This document shows positions 17,801 through 25,705 of a stretch of 52,081 bases of DNA, one piece after another. The notes under the pieces are model-generated. The model ran no database searches. It was not told the DNA's origin and worked only from the letters and a program-made list of their open reading frames with translations. The stretch is from positions 1 to 52,081 of the forward strand of contig JAGSGY010000035.1 in the NCBI GenBank assembly GCA_023954855.1, read 5' to 3'. The stretch is from Pseudomonadota bacterium. GTDB lineage: Bacteria; Myxococcota_A; UBA796; GCA-2862545. Position 1 is the first letter of the stretch. Each line of letters opens with the position of its first letter. The position numbers and the translations under genes were made by a program.

Positions 17801-18156
17801 CAGGTCAGCAGGACCTCGAAGCTGCCGTCAGCGCAATCGGCACCCGTATGCCGAGCTATCAGCAACTCTTCATCATTGCCCTCGCCGAGGTTCGCCAGCA
17901 GACCGAGGAGGTCACGCTCGATCTCGCGGGTCCGCTCCGCACGCTGCGGTCGCTCGGGGCGGCGCAGATGCTGGTGCGCGCCCTCTGTGCGCTCGCACGT
18001 CTCGCCGCGCGCCGACGCGATGTCGAAGAGGCCGAACACTGGCTCCAGGAGGCCAAGACGGTGGCCGAGGAACTCGCGGACGGCGGCCTTCCGCACGACC
18101 ATGCCTTGCGGTGGACTCGGGATGTACTCAACGCAGCCACGACGGCGCCCGCCTAG
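14869..18156 (+). CDS. Ser/Thr kinase - NB-ARC/STAND ATPase - TPR signalling protein
   Basis: 1,095 residues if started at CTG, which has GGAG five bases upstream. The only in-frame ATG (14929) falls inside the glycine loop and would remove the first kinase strand. Kinase: GEGGMGTV (17-24), VALKQL Lys42, catalytic loop HLDLKPAN (124-131; the usual HRD Arg is Leu), DLG instead of DFG (143-145) and APE (166-168). NB-ARC-like ATPase: GLGGLGKT (310-317), Walker B VVLVLDNFE (about 383-391), VTSREPL and IPLALELAAG. TPR repeats fill about 690-1000 with recurrent NLG and GNRR.EG. Known for such fusions: signal-gated kinase switches in Myxococcota. The start could instead reflect a one-base frameshift. 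Confidence 0.9.
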   Translation: MTPGTRIGRYEVIRTLGEGGMGTVCEAVLHGPAGFTKRVALKQLKEGGKGLVHEAKLGGLLQHPHLVEVYALEQVDGTWLCAMEFIGGGSLANYLPMPSKAVVEVGQGVARGLAHAHEAVGLVHLDLKPANLLLHHGMVKVADLGISRARGFATDGKVKGTPIYMAPEHRHNDKLDARADIYSLGVVLIELATGTPSKDPTAVAWLEPVLRRCLAEHPSDRFADMREVGRALAEIETSGPGLADLSRREAPPTATLSHSVDTYLFDAPGSEPEIHRTNIGGEPDTYVGRESEVGLLIDQLRPPGLVTLKGLGGLGKTRLARRAARQWRELMDGEAWFADLSSCTSPVQVLRSVADALGIGLSGEEEAAQVQQVGWALDGRGDVVLVLDNFEQVQGAGGLITTWRALAPQLRVLVTSREPLRLAGEHVVHLEPLSVDEGVALLIDRARARGQRIEGDPGLPELARRLDCIPLALELAAGRLGLFGVSEIIDRLDERLKLLRAKHSSSARQSTLRGALDWSWDLLSEAERNAFAQCSVFVDGFTVEAAEAVLDTGELWALDVVESLLDRSLLHQRSDGRLGMYESTRLYARERLTDPYELDERHAKYFAELGRAGRQASALGALPLELGNLMAAARAAVDHGWATVALGAVAGAAQVVVHRGPVSPALDLAGHVTGLLGLDVDDHVMAHQLAGELTAVSGNNAVAALHFERAVALASGATAAIHAHALVGLASVHRITGELTTATDLLERARALKPSRHVQGFIELEAGTLAYQRGEYDQATHAFEAIRALGARPTPHPTAGEALGNLAHIYADRGQIELARSTYRRALAVHRTRGERAYEAATLSNLGNMDVEQGNYDRAERYYTSALTMQKQSGNRRREGVSRSNLGSLLMRRGRLEESQSLFEQALAIHREVGNRRSEGLCLGNLGSLHHGRGRYAQARRSYERARDLAQVLDIEPLRGVWSGELGLLRIEQGDFEAGQQDLEAAVSAIGTRMPSYQQLFIIALAEVRQQTEEVTLDLAGPLRTLRSLGAAQMLVRALCALARLAARRRDVEEAEHWLQEAKTVAEELADGGLPHDHALRWTRDVLNAATTAPA

Positions 18157-18599
18157 CCGGTGGTCACCGCCACAGCGACCGTCCCCACCACCAGATAGGC
18201 CACGATGGCGTAGCAGGGACCGGTCACCAAAAACACGCGCTTGGACTGAGTCTCCGACAGCTTCGCTCCCAGCAGCACCGGATAGATCGCTCGCAAGAGC
18301 ACGTACACCGCGCCAAGAGCGGCAGCGTGGGTGGTGGACACGAAGACCGAGTGCATCCAAAGCCCGGCAAGAAACGGCACCATCTGCTCTTGGGTGTTGG
18401 TCACGGCGCGGTCTGCCGCGAGCATTCGGCGATCCTGGCCGAAGTAGCGGTCGAAGACCTCGCCGCGAGCCGCGTACTCGTCGCGGAGACGGTACTTGGT
18501 ACGGGTCTGAAGGCCGAACAGCATCGTGTACCAGAGACCAAAGTAGGCAGCTGTGACCAGGATCGGGCCGCGGTAGGCGGCCAGCTCAGCAGGACTCAT
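18153..18599 (-). CDS. MAPEG-family membrane protein
   Basis: 148 residues with four hydrophobic segments. The loop after the first helix holds QTRTKYRLRDEY, and the second helix begins with RAVTNTQEQMVPFLAGLW, resembling the R..N..E motif of MAPEG proteins (microsomal glutathione transferase and leukotriene C4 synthase relatives). Known members conjugate or reduce lipophilic electrophiles with glutathione. Bacterial members are poorly studied. The gene converges on the kinase gene and shares CTAG as both stop codons. The start ATG has GGAG eight bases upstream. Confidence 0.75.
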   Translation of the reverse strand: MSPAELAAYRGPILVTAAYFGLWYTMLFGLQTRTKYRLRDEYAARGEVFDRYFGQDRRMLAADRAVTNTQEQMVPFLAGLWMHSVFVSTTHAAALGAVYVLLRAIYPVLLGAKLSETQSKRVFLVTGPCYAIVAYLVVGTVAVAVTTG

Positions 18600-18731
18600 G
18601 TTTGGAACTCCATGGCCCAGCCTACATCGCGGCAGTCACGGGAACGAAGGCGGCTGCTGACGCTCACTGTCAGCGGCCCACCGGCGATGCTCAGTGGTTC
18701 GCAGTACAACCAAGCCACCAGGAGAGCACCC

Positions 18732-19418
18732 ATGAGTGAAATCGCCGCCCTCGAGCCACATGGCCAGCTCCAACCCCTCTTCGACGACGTCTGGAGAGTG
18801 GTTGGGTCCGCCAAGATGGGACCGCTGATGCGCCTCTCGCGAAACATGGTGGTGCTCCGTCACGAGGGCTCGCTGGCACTGGTAAACGCCATCCGACTCG
18901 ACGAGGCAGGCCTCAAGGCCCTCGAGGCCCTCGGCACCATCGACCACGTGGTGAAGATCGGTGTGCACAGCATGGATGATGCGTTCTACGCAGAGCGCTA
19001 CGACGTCAAGCGCTGGCGCCTATCTGGCGTGGAAGGCGGCACCGACGTACTCTCCGAGCACACCCTGCCCCATCCCGGTCTGAGCCTGTTTCGGTTCGAG
19101 CACACCGTGAATCCAGAGAGCGCGCTCATGGTCGACGCGCTCGACCTGTTGATCACCTGTGACAGCGTGCAGCACTGGGAGACCATGCCGATTGCCTCGC
19201 TGCCGATGCGCCTCGCGACCAAGCTGATGGGCTTCGAAAACCCGGCGCAGATCGGGCCACCGTGGCTCAAGATGATGACCCCTCCAGGGGGCTCACTCGA
19301 GCCGGACTTTCAGCGCATGCTGACGCTCGGCTTCAAGCACCTGATCGGCGGCCACGGGGGTCTGGCCCGTGACAACGCCCCGGAGCTGCTCCGGACGACG
19401 ATGACCCGTATGTTCTAG
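18732..19418 (+). CDS. MBL-fold-like protein lacking the metal motif
   Basis: 228 residues beginning at the ATG after aggagagc; the frame is open far upstream but only as a shadow of the kinase gene. The layout follows uncharacterised metallo-beta-lactamase-like proteins: FDDVWRVVGS, RLSRNMVVLRHEGSLALVNAIRLDE (strand-rich start), HVVKIGVHSMDDAFY where HxHxDH would be expected, LDLLITCDSVQHWE, and a late FKHLIGGHGG. Only HSMDD remains of the metal-binding motif, so a hydrolase activity is doubtful. The family assignment is by pattern memory. It converges on the DUF538-like gene with a 3-bp gap. Confidence 0.55.
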   Translation: MSEIAALEPHGQLQPLFDDVWRVVGSAKMGPLMRLSRNMVVLRHEGSLALVNAIRLDEAGLKALEALGTIDHVVKIGVHSMDDAFYAERYDVKRWRLSGVEGGTDVLSEHTLPHPGLSLFRFEHTVNPESALMVDALDLLITCDSVQHWETMPIASLPMRLATKLMGFENPAQIGPPWLKMMTPPGGSLEPDFQRMLTLGFKHLIGGHGGLARDNAPELLRTTMTRMF

Positions 19419-19421
19419 ACG

Positions 19422-19769
19422 CTAGACGAGCGGGAACTCGGAGAGCGGCAGCGCCACGGTGACCGGCCCGACCTCGAAGGCGAGTCCCTCGCTCTTCGCC
19501 GCAATGCCGCCGACCTTGAACCACATCATCTGCTTGGCCTCGACACCCTTCAGGTTCTGCACGCGTCCCTGCGCTAGCTGCCCAGAGATCTGCGTGGCGT
19601 AGCGCACGCGGTAGCCCCCGTGCTTCCGCTCGATCCGCTTGGGAAGCGTCACCGAGAACCGACCGTCGTCACCGATCTCAGCTTCGACGATGCCAGCGGG
19701 CAACAAGCCCTCGGGCAGCTGGTGGTCGCGAAGCACTTCGCGGGTGCGGGGGTCTGCGGTCGGGTCCAT
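19422..19769 (-). CDS. DUF538-like protein
   Basis: 115 residues from the ATG after AAGGAG. The text follows the DUF538 pattern point by point: LPEGLLPAGIVEAEI, then GRFSVTLPK, YRVRYATQISGQLAQGRV, NLKGVEAKQMMWFKVGGI, FEVGPVTVALPLSEF. DUF538 is a beta-barrel family best known from land plants, where it has been linked to chlorophyll or lipid binding and stress; I know of few bacterial cases. There is no signal peptide, so the protein is probably cytosolic. Longer upstream frames lack ribosome sites. Horizontal exchange with eukaryotes is an inference. Confidence 0.72.
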   Translation of the reverse strand: MDPTADPRTREVLRDHQLPEGLLPAGIVEAEIGDDGRFSVTLPKRIERKHGGYRVRYATQISGQLAQGRVQNLKGVEAKQMMWFKVGGIAAKSEGLAFEVGPVTVALPLSEFPLV

Positions 19770-19907
19770 GTGCACTCCTTGCTCACCACCCCGATAACCC
19801 ATCACATACGAAGCGGTATGTGAATCCCGACTGACCCCGACACCCACGACGACGGCACCTTGCGACCGGCCTGGGCCATGCCGAGACACCAGGCACGACG
19901 CCGAGGC

Positions 19908-20627
19908 TCACTCAGCCAGGGGGTCGGCAGCACGCGCGGCATCGCGCAGGCGTTCGACATCCTCGCGGGTCATGCCGCGGCTCGCAAGCGCCTGTTCATC
20001 GGCGAGAAGCCGCTCAAACTCGGCCTCTAGGTCGCCGCGTTCGATGTCCGTACGGGTGGTGAAGGTCCGCTCGCCTTCGTCAGGGTCCATGCGGACCTGC
20101 TGTCCCTCGAGACCGAGGGCCACGCAGTTGTCGAAGAAGACATTGTGCAGGCGTGAACCGTCGGTGAGAATGGCCTCCGCACGGACATCATCGAACTGGG
20201 TGACGCCTTCGGCGGACGCCGCAGGCACCTGGATCTCAATCTCGATGGCCGCGATGTGAAACACCCGCGCGTCCGCCTCAGGCCACTCCGAAGTGCACTC
20301 GTTGATGCGGTCCGACACCAGGTCCATCAGCGGACCCGCATGTAAAGCATCCACGTGATGGAGATCCTCGGGCACGGCATCAGCTTCTTCCCAGAGGTCT
20401 CCGTCCTCGACGTCGGCCTGCTCGACCGGAGCCGTCGCACTCCGAACGACGCGCGTGCCCTCGCCGGCGTCCACGCTCCGCGAGTGTGCGGACGGCGCTG
20501 ACGATTCCAAGTCGGCGACAGTAGGTGCAGCCGTTGGCTCGGTCGTCGCGGCGCCGGTGAGCCAGGCCACCGAGAAGGCCCACAGGACGCCAAGGGCGAC
20601 AACAACGGCAAAGATACGGAGTTTCAT
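19908..20627 (-). CDS. Membrane-anchored or exported hypothetical protein
   Basis: 239 residues from the ATG after GGGAGA. One N-terminal helix (MKLRIFAVVVALGVLWAFSV) is followed by a Thr/Ala/Glu-rich linker and then a folded part (about 110-200) with INECTSEWPEADARVFHIAAIEIEI and FDNCVALGLEGQ. Its two Cys residues could form a disulfide. The C-terminal 40 residues are an acidic amphipathic helix. I recognise no family. It is 100 bp downstream of the small secreted protein gene on the same strand, so the two are probably one transcript. Confidence 0.6.
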   Translation of the reverse strand: MKLRIFAVVVALGVLWAFSVAWLTGAATTEPTAAPTVADLESSAPSAHSRSVDAGEGTRVVRSATAPVEQADVEDGDLWEEADAVPEDLHHVDALHAGPLMDLVSDRINECTSEWPEADARVFHIAAIEIEIQVPAASAEGVTQFDDVRAEAILTDGSRLHNVFFDNCVALGLEGQQVRMDPDEGERTFTTRTDIERGDLEAEFERLLADEQALASRGMTREDVERLRDAARAADPLAE

Positions 20628-20727
20628 GGGTCTCCCAGGGGCAAGCGACGACAAGCCAACGTCTCGAATGTGGCCGCATCGGCCGAAAGCTCTGGCCGAC
20701 GATAACGCCGGCCAGAGGCAGTTCCTA

Positions 20728-20985
20728 CTACTTCGGCAGTTCCTCATCGGGATCGCACTCATCATCGCGAGTGGTGTCGCCGGAATTGTCCGACTGGCCC
20801 CCACCGCTCGACTCGGTCTCGGCCTCGTCGTCCACGGTCTCGGTCTCGGTCACGGTCGTCTTGGACCCCCACGAGATGATGCCGAAGTTGATTTCGAAGT
20901 GAGCCTCTGTCGTGGAGGTGACCGTCTTGGGCCCGCCGAAGGCAAGCCCAGGAAGAAGCAGAAGTAGAGCGACTGTCTTGTACAT
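20728..20985 (-). CDS. Small secreted acidic protein
   Basis: 85 residues. Signal peptide MYKTVALLLLLPGLAFG is followed by a short Thr/Glu-rich stretch and an acidic Ser/Gly/Asp tail with one Cys. The presence of the signal and codon use like its neighbours make it a credible gene despite its size. The ribosome site is weak (GAGTTG). No family recognised. It is upstream of and co-directional with the membrane-anchored hypothetical gene. Confidence 0.5.
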   Translation of the reverse strand: MYKTVALLLLLPGLAFGGPKTVTSTTEAHFEINFGIISWGSKTTVTETETVDDEAETESSGGGQSDNSGDTTRDDECDPDEELPK

Positions 20986-21123
20986 GGATTCAACTCAAGT
21001 TCAGCTCCGCAGCAGCGCGAAGCGGGCGACTGATATGCGCGAATCAGCACCAGCGCACTCTTTTTATTCAAAAAGAGAGCCAGAGCCCAGGAGGCGGGGT
21101 ATCCCCCACTTGTTGGAGGCCGA

Positions 21124-21693
21124 ATGTGGCGTATGTGGCTTGGGTTGATGTTGGGGGCGCTTGCGGGGGGGCTCGGTGGAGCTGGAGGCGCCTTGGCGGT
21201 ACTCTCTTCGGCGTCCTCGACTCCTGAAGGACTGCAGGCCGCTGTATCGATGGCCGGGCTCACACAGCTCGTCCTGCTGGCCTGTGGCTCAGGCCTGGGA
21301 GCGCTCGTCGGACGCACCCTGCATCGTCGACACCAAGAGCGCATGGACGCCGAGAGGGTGGCCGCCGACGCCCACGCGGTGACCCGGATCGTGGGCAGAG
21401 GCGTTCGCGACTACCACGAGCTGAAGCGACGCTTGCCAGAGATGGACGAAACAAGGCTCATTCGCGGCCTTGAGGACGCAGTACTGCGCGGCGACGTCAG
21501 AGAGGGGGTCGACCTCGAGACGGGCGCCTACATCTACGTGCTCGAGAAGTCCGCAAGGCCCATCTCCATTCACGACCGTGAAGAGGCCGCACACCGAAGC
21601 AAAGACATGCACCCCCAGCCCATATCGCAGCAATACCGTTCAAGGCGCGTACTTCCCACCGCCACGCACTCCGCTGCGCGCCATCTTCGCTGA
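21124..21693 (+). CDS. Two-helix membrane protein of unknown function
   Basis: 189 residues after a good GGAGG. Two hydrophobic helices lie at about 4-26 (Gly/Ala-rich, GALAGGLGGAGGAL) and 43-63. A charged, mostly helical cytoplasmic region follows (RRHQERMDAERVAADAHAV and RRLPEMDETRLIRGLEDAVLRGDVREG), then a less ordered Arg/His-rich tail. No family recognised. The next gene starts 57 bp later on the same strand. Confidence 0.55.
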   Translation: MWRMWLGLMLGALAGGLGGAGGALAVLSSASSTPEGLQAAVSMAGLTQLVLLACGSGLGALVGRTLHRRHQERMDAERVAADAHAVTRIVGRGVRDYHELKRRLPEMDETRLIRGLEDAVLRGDVREGVDLETGAYIYVLEKSARPISIHDREEAAHRSKDMHPQPISQQYRSRRVLPTATHSAARHLR

Positions 21694-21750
21694 ACGGCCT
21701 CCGCAACGCCCGGCGGCCGTTAGGTTGTGGGCACTCAACGCGGACCCGCA

Positions 21751-22356
21751 ATGCCCCCAAATCGCCGCCTGGCCTTGCTTCTCTGTGCGCTAGCTCTGTT
21801 CGTGTTCGGCTTCCTCGTCCGAACGCTCGGCAGCGTAGGTCCCGCATGGGTGACCGTCGTCTTCGATGAGCGCTCACCCGTCGCCTGGCTCACAAGCGTG
21901 TTGCTCGCCTCGGCCGCGGTGGCCGCCGCAAGTGCAGCCCTTCACGCCGCACGGCCCCGACCCCTGAGCTTGGTCGCCGTCCTGGCGCTCGCAGCAGGGC
22001 TCGACGAGTGGTTCATGGGCCACGAGCGGCTCAAAGAAGCGCTACTCTTCGGTCCCTTTGAGGGTGACATCGAGGCGATGGGCATCCTCGGCGACCTCCC
22101 CCTCGCCGTTGCCGGGCTGGTCATGCTCGCAGCGCTTGTCCCGCTGTTTCGCGAGCCGCCTCACCCGTGGGTTCGGCCTCTGTTGGGAGCCTTCGTCGCC
22201 TTGAGCGCCTGCGCCCTCACCCTTGACCTCTTCGCCCCGATCGACCCCTGGCACGCGGTAGAGGAAGTCATCGAGTGCGTCGCAGCCGCCCTTGTTTTCG
22301 CCGGCATGCTCTGTTCCGGCGCTCGCCCTCAGGTACAGGCGCTCGCCGACACGTAG
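21751..22356 (+). CDS. Polytopic membrane protein of unknown function
   Basis: 201 residues from the ATG of MPPNRRLAL; a GTG eight codons earlier is open but less likely. About six hydrophobic segments are present. The loop LDEWFMGHERLKEALLFGPFEG (about 82-103) is the most distinctive part, with charged and aromatic residues close to the membrane. No family recognised. The 3' end overlaps the convergent lipoprotein gene by 28 bp. Confidence 0.55.
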   Translation: MPPNRRLALLLCALALFVFGFLVRTLGSVGPAWVTVVFDERSPVAWLTSVLLASAAVAAASAALHAARPRPLSLVAVLALAAGLDEWFMGHERLKEALLFGPFEGDIEAMGILGDLPLAVAGLVMLAALVPLFREPPHPWVRPLLGAFVALSACALTLDLFAPIDPWHAVEEVIECVAAALVFAGMLCSGARPQVQALADT

Positions 22357-24560
22357 CGGTACAGCGTCCACTCACCCGCGATGTTGAGGTAGAGCGTGCC
22401 GAGCTGGTTCCCCGCTTCCGGCGTGGGCAGTCTCGAGAACGCCGCTGTCTCGCTCTTCGCCGTGCTCTCGATCTGCATGGCCACGTCGGCGATGCCATCG
22501 CCGTTGAGATCGAGGGTCCACGAGCCGTCCGGACTTGCCTCGTAGACAGGACGCTTGATGTCGAGCGGCTCTGGCGTGATCAACACCGCCGCGATCTCGG
22601 CCGGCTCGGCGACGGCAATCACCGCGTGAGTCTGCGAGTTGCACGACCCGGCCACGCCCTCCCGGGCTTCGACCAGGCTTCCCTCGAGCACCCTGCCGTC
22701 GGTCGTCACCACGGTGACCGGCGGACGATCTGGGAAGGATGCCTCGATCGCTCCGACCCCCAGCACGTCGACCCACTCGCCGTCGTACCCCCCCTCGATG
22801 GCGCCCGTGAGACGGATCTCGGCGCGGCCGGTGGGAAGGCGCTTCGTGAACTCGAGAATTCCGCTGGGGTCGGCGTAGATGCTTGTTCTCCACCGCAACT
22901 CGGCCTGTCCACCACGGCTCGTGTGCACGCCCGCTCGAGAGCGCTGCGGAGCCAGTAGAATGCCGCCGGGAATCAACATCAGCTGATCGATGTGCGTAAG
23001 CAGAGACGCCCCGGCTGGGACGATGGGCGACTCGTCATCTCCCCAGACGCGCCTGAGCGGACTCGCCACCTCGGTCCGGTAGTACCGCCAGGGTGTTCCG
23101 TAGCTCTCGAGCCCCGTGGGGCGCGTGCCTTCCAGGCTCCGCATCAGCTCTAGCTGTGCCTTCGGGTACTCCACGCCAGAGTCCTTGAGCCACGGAAAGG
23201 TGAAGTTGCTCTCCACGAGACCGAATGCATGATGGGTGGGCGAGATGGCGAAGATCTCGCGGATGACCTCCGTGCGCAGCTCTTCATCGGTTCGGACGAA
23301 CCAGAGCTGCTCGCTCAGCTCGTCCAGACCGGGCTTGGGCAGCCCAGCCTCCAGCTGGAGAGGGAGCTCGACGGACAGCGTTGGGCCGGGCTCGATGGCC
23401 AACGCCTCGATTGCACCGCGGAAGGTGACGCGACCCTCTCGACGCGCGGTCGCCTGGACGGTCCAGGTGCCGAAGGGAACGCCCGGCACCTCGAACACAT
23501 ACTGCTTGTGGGGGTACGACATCGGCAGCTTCGTCACCTCGAGCTCGAGCCGCTGGTCGCCACTCTCGAGCACCAGGTCCACGGCGTCCCAGCTGCCGGG
23601 CCCCGAGATCACCGGCCTCAACTCGAGCTTGCAGGCGGGAACCAGGTCCACCGTGAGCTCTCCTACAAGGCCCTTCTTGCGAAAGCGTAGGGCCTCACCG
23701 CCCCAGAGCCGCGTGCCATCGTCGAGGACGGCGGTCACCGAGACGTCGGCGCCGTGGCTCATCGGGAGCTCGACCACGCCGAGCGTTCTTCCGTCCTCCG
23801 GGCAGGAAAAGGCCGTCTGATGCGTGCTCTCGCCCCGGCCGGCGGTGTGGCGAAGATGCACCTCCACGCTCGCGCAGCCCTCGCTCGGAAGCCCCTCCAC
23901 GTTCAACCCGACAACGAACCATGGACCGGTTCGAAGCGCGAACTCGGCGGGTCCACCCACCGGAATCACGACCTCGACCGGCGCGCTCGAGAGCTTCCGC
24001 CCCGTGCCAAACTCCTTGAACTCGGTGCCCCGTGTCCAAGCGCTGTAGGTTCCCGGCTGCAGCGACGTCACCGCGACGCCAGCGCGGACGGCAAACGTAG
24101 CCTCTGGCTCCCCACGCCTGCGAACCACCACCTCCACCGCGGACTCTTGCGAGACGTCCACGATCTCGACGGGGAAACGCACCTTGACGGGCTCGACCTG
24201 GGCGAGTTCCACCGGGACCGTTCGCCATCCGCCCACGCTGTAGGTGGCCGCGCCCTGCTGGGTGATGACGTGGTTCTCGTGCACGTCGACGCTCACCGTC
24301 CAGGTCTTCGTGGCGATGCCCTCCACATGGACCGTGCGATGGCTGGGCGAAAGGCGTGGGGTCAAGAACTCGCCGTCCTCCGCAGAGCAGTTCACGTCCC
24401 GGGTGTGGCTCTCCTGGTCCGAGGTGAAGGTCACCCGGGCGAAGTAGCACTGGTCGAGATCCAGGCCGTCGAGAGCGATGTCCGCGGACACCTGCACGGG
24501 CTCGGTGCGCGCACAGCTGGCGAGCAAAAGGACGAAACACAGAAAGAATTGCGGATGCAT
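22329..24560 (-). CDS. Large lipoprotein with repeated beta-domains
   Basis: 743 residues from the ATG of MHPQFFLCFVLLLASC, a lipoprotein signal with lipobox ASC; GGGAGA precedes it. The first 450 residues read as several beta-sandwich modules, each with a pattern like PV.VRFPVEIVDV and PGTYSAW or FGTWTVQA, as in Ig-like or PEGA-type domains. Around 640-690 is a short EF-hand-like stretch DLNGDGIADVAMQI, typical of FG-GAP or dockerin-like calcium loops in secreted proteins. It ends with YRYVSASACT. Probably a surface lipoprotein. No precise family. Confidence 0.7.
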   Translation of the reverse strand: MHPQFFLCFVLLLASCARTEPVQVSADIALDGLDLDQCYFARVTFTSDQESHTRDVNCSAEDGEFLTPRLSPSHRTVHVEGIATKTWTVSVDVHENHVITQQGAATYSVGGWRTVPVELAQVEPVKVRFPVEIVDVSQESAVEVVVRRRGEPEATFAVRAGVAVTSLQPGTYSAWTRGTEFKEFGTGRKLSSAPVEVVIPVGGPAEFALRTGPWFVVGLNVEGLPSEGCASVEVHLRHTAGRGESTHQTAFSCPEDGRTLGVVELPMSHGADVSVTAVLDDGTRLWGGEALRFRKKGLVGELTVDLVPACKLELRPVISGPGSWDAVDLVLESGDQRLELEVTKLPMSYPHKQYVFEVPGVPFGTWTVQATARREGRVTFRGAIEALAIEPGPTLSVELPLQLEAGLPKPGLDELSEQLWFVRTDEELRTEVIREIFAISPTHHAFGLVESNFTFPWLKDSGVEYPKAQLELMRSLEGTRPTGLESYGTPWRYYRTEVASPLRRVWGDDESPIVPAGASLLTHIDQLMLIPGGILLAPQRSRAGVHTSRGGQAELRWRTSIYADPSGILEFTKRLPTGRAEIRLTGAIEGGYDGEWVDVLGVGAIEASFPDRPPVTVVTTDGRVLEGSLVEAREGVAGSCNSQTHAVIAVAEPAEIAAVLITPEPLDIKRPVYEASPDGSWTLDLNGDGIADVAMQIESTAKSETAAFSRLPTPEAGNQLGTLYLNIAGEWTLYRYVSASACT

Positions 24561-24962
24561 GTACGGTCTCCCGCTCCTCGACACAGCAACATCGGTGCCA
24601 ATGGCATGGCCACGAGAGAGACGTAGAACCCCCGTTCAAGACCACTCAGCGGACTTGCTATCGCCACACCCACGTACGGCCTTTCATGCACTCTGCCAAT
24701 CGTAAATGCGAATCTATGCGCGCTAGATCCGCTCCACCAAGGCTGCGACGCCGAGGCCGGCTGCACCGCTCACCGCGGCCACCCCGTAGCGACCTCCGCT
24801 TCGCTCTACGCGCGGGCACTGGTCGGCTGGAGGCGAGGGGAATCGGGGGGGTGCCGAGCTCTACTGCCGAGAACGGCGTCTATGTCTCTTTCCCCCACCG
24901 AGAGTGCGCCGGACGACCTCAAGGGCAAGGGCGAGCTCAAGCGCCGGTAGACAAGCCCCGGG
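24561..24962. other. Intergenic stretch without a supported gene
   Basis: About 400 bases between the large lipoprotein gene (reading leftward) and the end of the small secreted protein gene (also leftward). No frame has a convincing start, signal or domain. A 22-codon frame at 24882-24950 exists but has no support. The first 100 bases presumably hold the promoter of the lipoprotein gene. I see no strong hairpin followed by a T-run. Confidence 0.5.
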
Positions 24963-25553
24963 CTAGCGCGCGCAGCGGGCTATGTCTTCGCTCTCGAGGT
25001 AGCTGCAGACGCTGTCGGCCAACGGTTCCTGGTCCGCCGCCCGTGCGTCGTCGATCGCCACCATCAGGTCCCTGACCACCACCGGGTCACGGTCGCCCTT
25101 GAGCACAGAACAGAGGTTGGCATGCACGTTCAACAGCGCAAACTGCTTCTGCCTAACTGTCCGTGCCTCCCGGGTCACGAGCCACGCCTGGGCGGCAATA
25201 CGCCGAGCAGACGCGCATTCTTCGGCCTCGATGAGTGACGCGAGGTGCTTGGTGAATACCGGAAACTCATGCAACATGAAGTCGCCGTCGATCGCCGCGG
25301 TGAACGTCGCTGCGCGGTCTGCCCGCTGGTCGAGTGGCGCGGTCAAGTACCACGCCAGGCCGTACCGCCGCCAATTGTCCCCGCGCTGCTCGACCCTCTG
25401 CTTCATGCAGGACTGGGCGGGCTCTGGCAGGGGTTCACCCTTCATTCGAAGCGCCTTCACCGCCGCCGCATCCCATGCCGCAAGCACGGTCGCGCAGTCC
25501 TGGGGCTCGGCGAAGGCGGCCCCCACCAGCAGCCAAGCGAGAACTCCAAACAT
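24963..25553 (-). CDS. Small secreted protein of unknown function
   Basis: 196 residues after ribosome site GGAGG. Signal peptide MFGVLAWLLVGAAFA is followed by a mostly helical mature protein with five Cys residues (DCATV, SCMKQ, ECASA, LCSVL, VCSYL and a late RCAR) suggesting disulfides in the periplasm or outside the cell. Segments such as RYGLAWYLTAPLDQRADRAATF look like a helical repeat. No family recognised. The upstream 600 bases contain a decayed gene rather than an operon partner. Confidence 0.6.
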   Translation of the reverse strand: MFGVLAWLLVGAAFAEPQDCATVLAAWDAAAVKALRMKGEPLPEPAQSCMKQRVEQRGDNWRRYGLAWYLTAPLDQRADRAATFTAAIDGDFMLHEFPVFTKHLASLIEAEECASARRIAAQAWLVTREARTVRQKQFALLNVHANLCSVLKGDRDPVVVRDLMVAIDDARAADQEPLADSVCSYLESEDIARCAR

Positions 25554-25705
25554 CGCCCCCTCCTACAAGCGGAGGGTCCAAACAACACCACCGCGCAGAG
25601 AACATAGCCTGACAAGCCGGGGGGAGTGGTCCACAACCCGGCCTGGGCAACGTCCGAGCCGCCCTCCGCTGATGGACCATACGGCGATGAATGCTGCGCC
25701 TGGTC

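Noticed and set aside
18732-19418. Antibiotic beta-lactamase
   Set aside because: The metal-binding HxHxDH motif is missing and the protein lacks an export signal.
24882-24950. 22-codon frame in the intergenic stretch
   Set aside because: No ribosome site, no signal, and too short to judge; nothing else supports it.
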